Assembly: GCA_003647435.1 (NCBI GenBank)
Contig: QMMV01000102.1
Span: 1-7,084, forward strand
Length of the DNA: 7,084 bases
Direction of reading: 5' to 3'
From: Deltaproteobacteria bacterium
GTDB taxonomy: Bacteria > Desulfobacterota > Desulfobacteria > Desulfobacterales > C00003060
How positions within the stretch are numbered: the first letter of the stretch is position 1; each line of letters opens with the position of its first letter. The translations under genes and the position numbers were made by a program. The notes under the pieces are model-generated. The model ran no database searches, was not told where the DNA came from, and was given only the letters and a program-made list of their open reading frames with translations. Positions 6,813 to 7,084 of this stretch are shown here, piece after piece.

Positions 6813-6854
6813 GATTGCTAACAGTACTGATGAAAATCGAAAACAGCGGTTAGA

Positions 6855-6892
6855 GTAACATGTTAGCTCTTTTAAAAACAGACATAATGAGC
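6855..6892 (+). repeat. Direct partial copy of the repeat's inner edge in the mlaE leader
   Basis: These 38 bases match 6941-6980 with four substitutions and a two-base difference in the A-run, at an offset of about 87 bases in the same orientation. Only the inner 40 bases of the unit are duplicated. The copy lies 43 bases upstream of the mlaE start and so should sit in the promoter or leader of the operon. Confidence 0.85.
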
Positions 6893-6910
6893 ATGCAATG
6901 ATGTTTTCAA
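6884..6910 (-). promoter_or_regulatory. Weak candidate promoter for the mlaE-led operon
   Basis: On the minus strand TTGAAA (6905-6910) is followed after 15 bases by CATTAT (6884-6889), a below-ideal spacing and a poor -10 box. It lies about 70 bases upstream of the mlaE start. A promoter is expected somewhere between 6813 and the right edge; this is the best pair I found, but the evidence is thin. Confidence 0.2.
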
Positions 6911-6920
6911 AAACCCAGAT

Positions 6921-6946
6921 TGTTACAAGTTAGAAAGGTTGTAACA
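6921..6946. other. Short perfect hairpin between the two direct repeats
   Basis: TGTTACAA (6921-6928) and TTGTAACA (6939-6946) form a perfect 8-base inverted repeat around a 10-base loop. It lies about 110 bases upstream of mlaE and reaches into the inner edge of repeat copy C. It could be an operator for a dimeric regulator or an RNA hairpin; no U-run follows it directly, so a terminator is unlikely. Confidence 0.5.
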
Positions 6947-7047
6947 CTTTAGCTCTTTTAAAAAAACAGACATACGGAGCGGACAGGCCATCCGATTGTA
7001 GACTGGCTCACTGTCTGAGAGCATTACTGAGCGTTGAGAAAAAACAG
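6941..7047 (+). repeat. Intergenic repeat, right copy (C), upstream of mlaE
   Basis: This is the partner of the left copy at 145-250, in opposite orientation, so the two face outward from the six-gene block. The best-kept part is the outer half, containing CTCACTGTCTGAGAGCATTA at 7008-7027. The inner edge (GTAACACTTTAGCTC followed by an A-run) is repeated directly at 6855-6892. The copy ends 37 bases before the window ends, so a possible mate beyond it cannot be seen. Confidence 0.9.
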
Positions 7048-7084
7048 TATCCTGGATATTCACCCTTGACGATAACTGATATTG

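Noticed and set aside
145..7047. Complete transposon or genomic island
   Set aside because: No transposase, integrase, tRNA or target duplication is visible, and the six genes are housekeeping-like with even composition.
7066..7084. TTGACG on the plus strand as -35 box of a rightward promoter
   Set aside because: The window ends before a -10 box could be seen, so there is not enough to support it.

Overview
The window carries one six-gene block, all on the minus strand and tightly spaced (gaps of about 12 to 40 bases). In transcription order, right to left, the genes are: mlaE (ABC permease), mlaF (ABC ATPase), a long mlaD (MCE protein with a C-terminal part that looks like an outer-membrane beta-barrel), a stand-alone pyruvate-kinase C-terminal-domain protein, pgi (glucose-6-phosphate isomerase) and a membrane-bound sensor histidine kinase. 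About 260-270 bases at each end hold no gene.

The organism is almost certainly a diderm (Gram-negative-type) bacterium, because the Mla system works between an inner and an outer membrane. The MlaEFD set without mlaA, mlaB or mlaC beside it, the barrel-tailed MlaD, and the free-standing pyruvate-kinase-like domain suggest an anaerobic member of Desulfobacterota (former Deltaproteobacteria, for example a Syntrophales-like lineage). That placement is inference from protein character and gene order, not a database result.

mlaE, mlaF and mlaD together would build an inner-membrane lipid transporter: a permease dimer, its ATPase, and a ring of MCE domains. Here the MlaD chain continues through a long helical stretch into about ten predicted amphipathic beta-strands, so one protein may span the whole envelope and replace the soluble carrier MlaC and the outer-membrane partner MlaA. 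The three downstream genes concern central metabolism (pgi), an uncharacterised relative of the pyruvate kinase C-domain, and signalling. Spacing suggests co-transcription with the lipid genes, but nothing in the sequence shows a functional link.

The most unusual non-coding feature is a repeat family at both edges. A unit of roughly 106 bases lies just downstream of the last gene (145-250) and again, inverted, upstream of the first gene (6941-7047). A third, diverged copy (about 10-73) faces the left one tail to tail, and a fragment (6855-6892) lies directly repeated in the leader of mlaE. No transposase, integrase, RNA gene or CRISPR array is visible.
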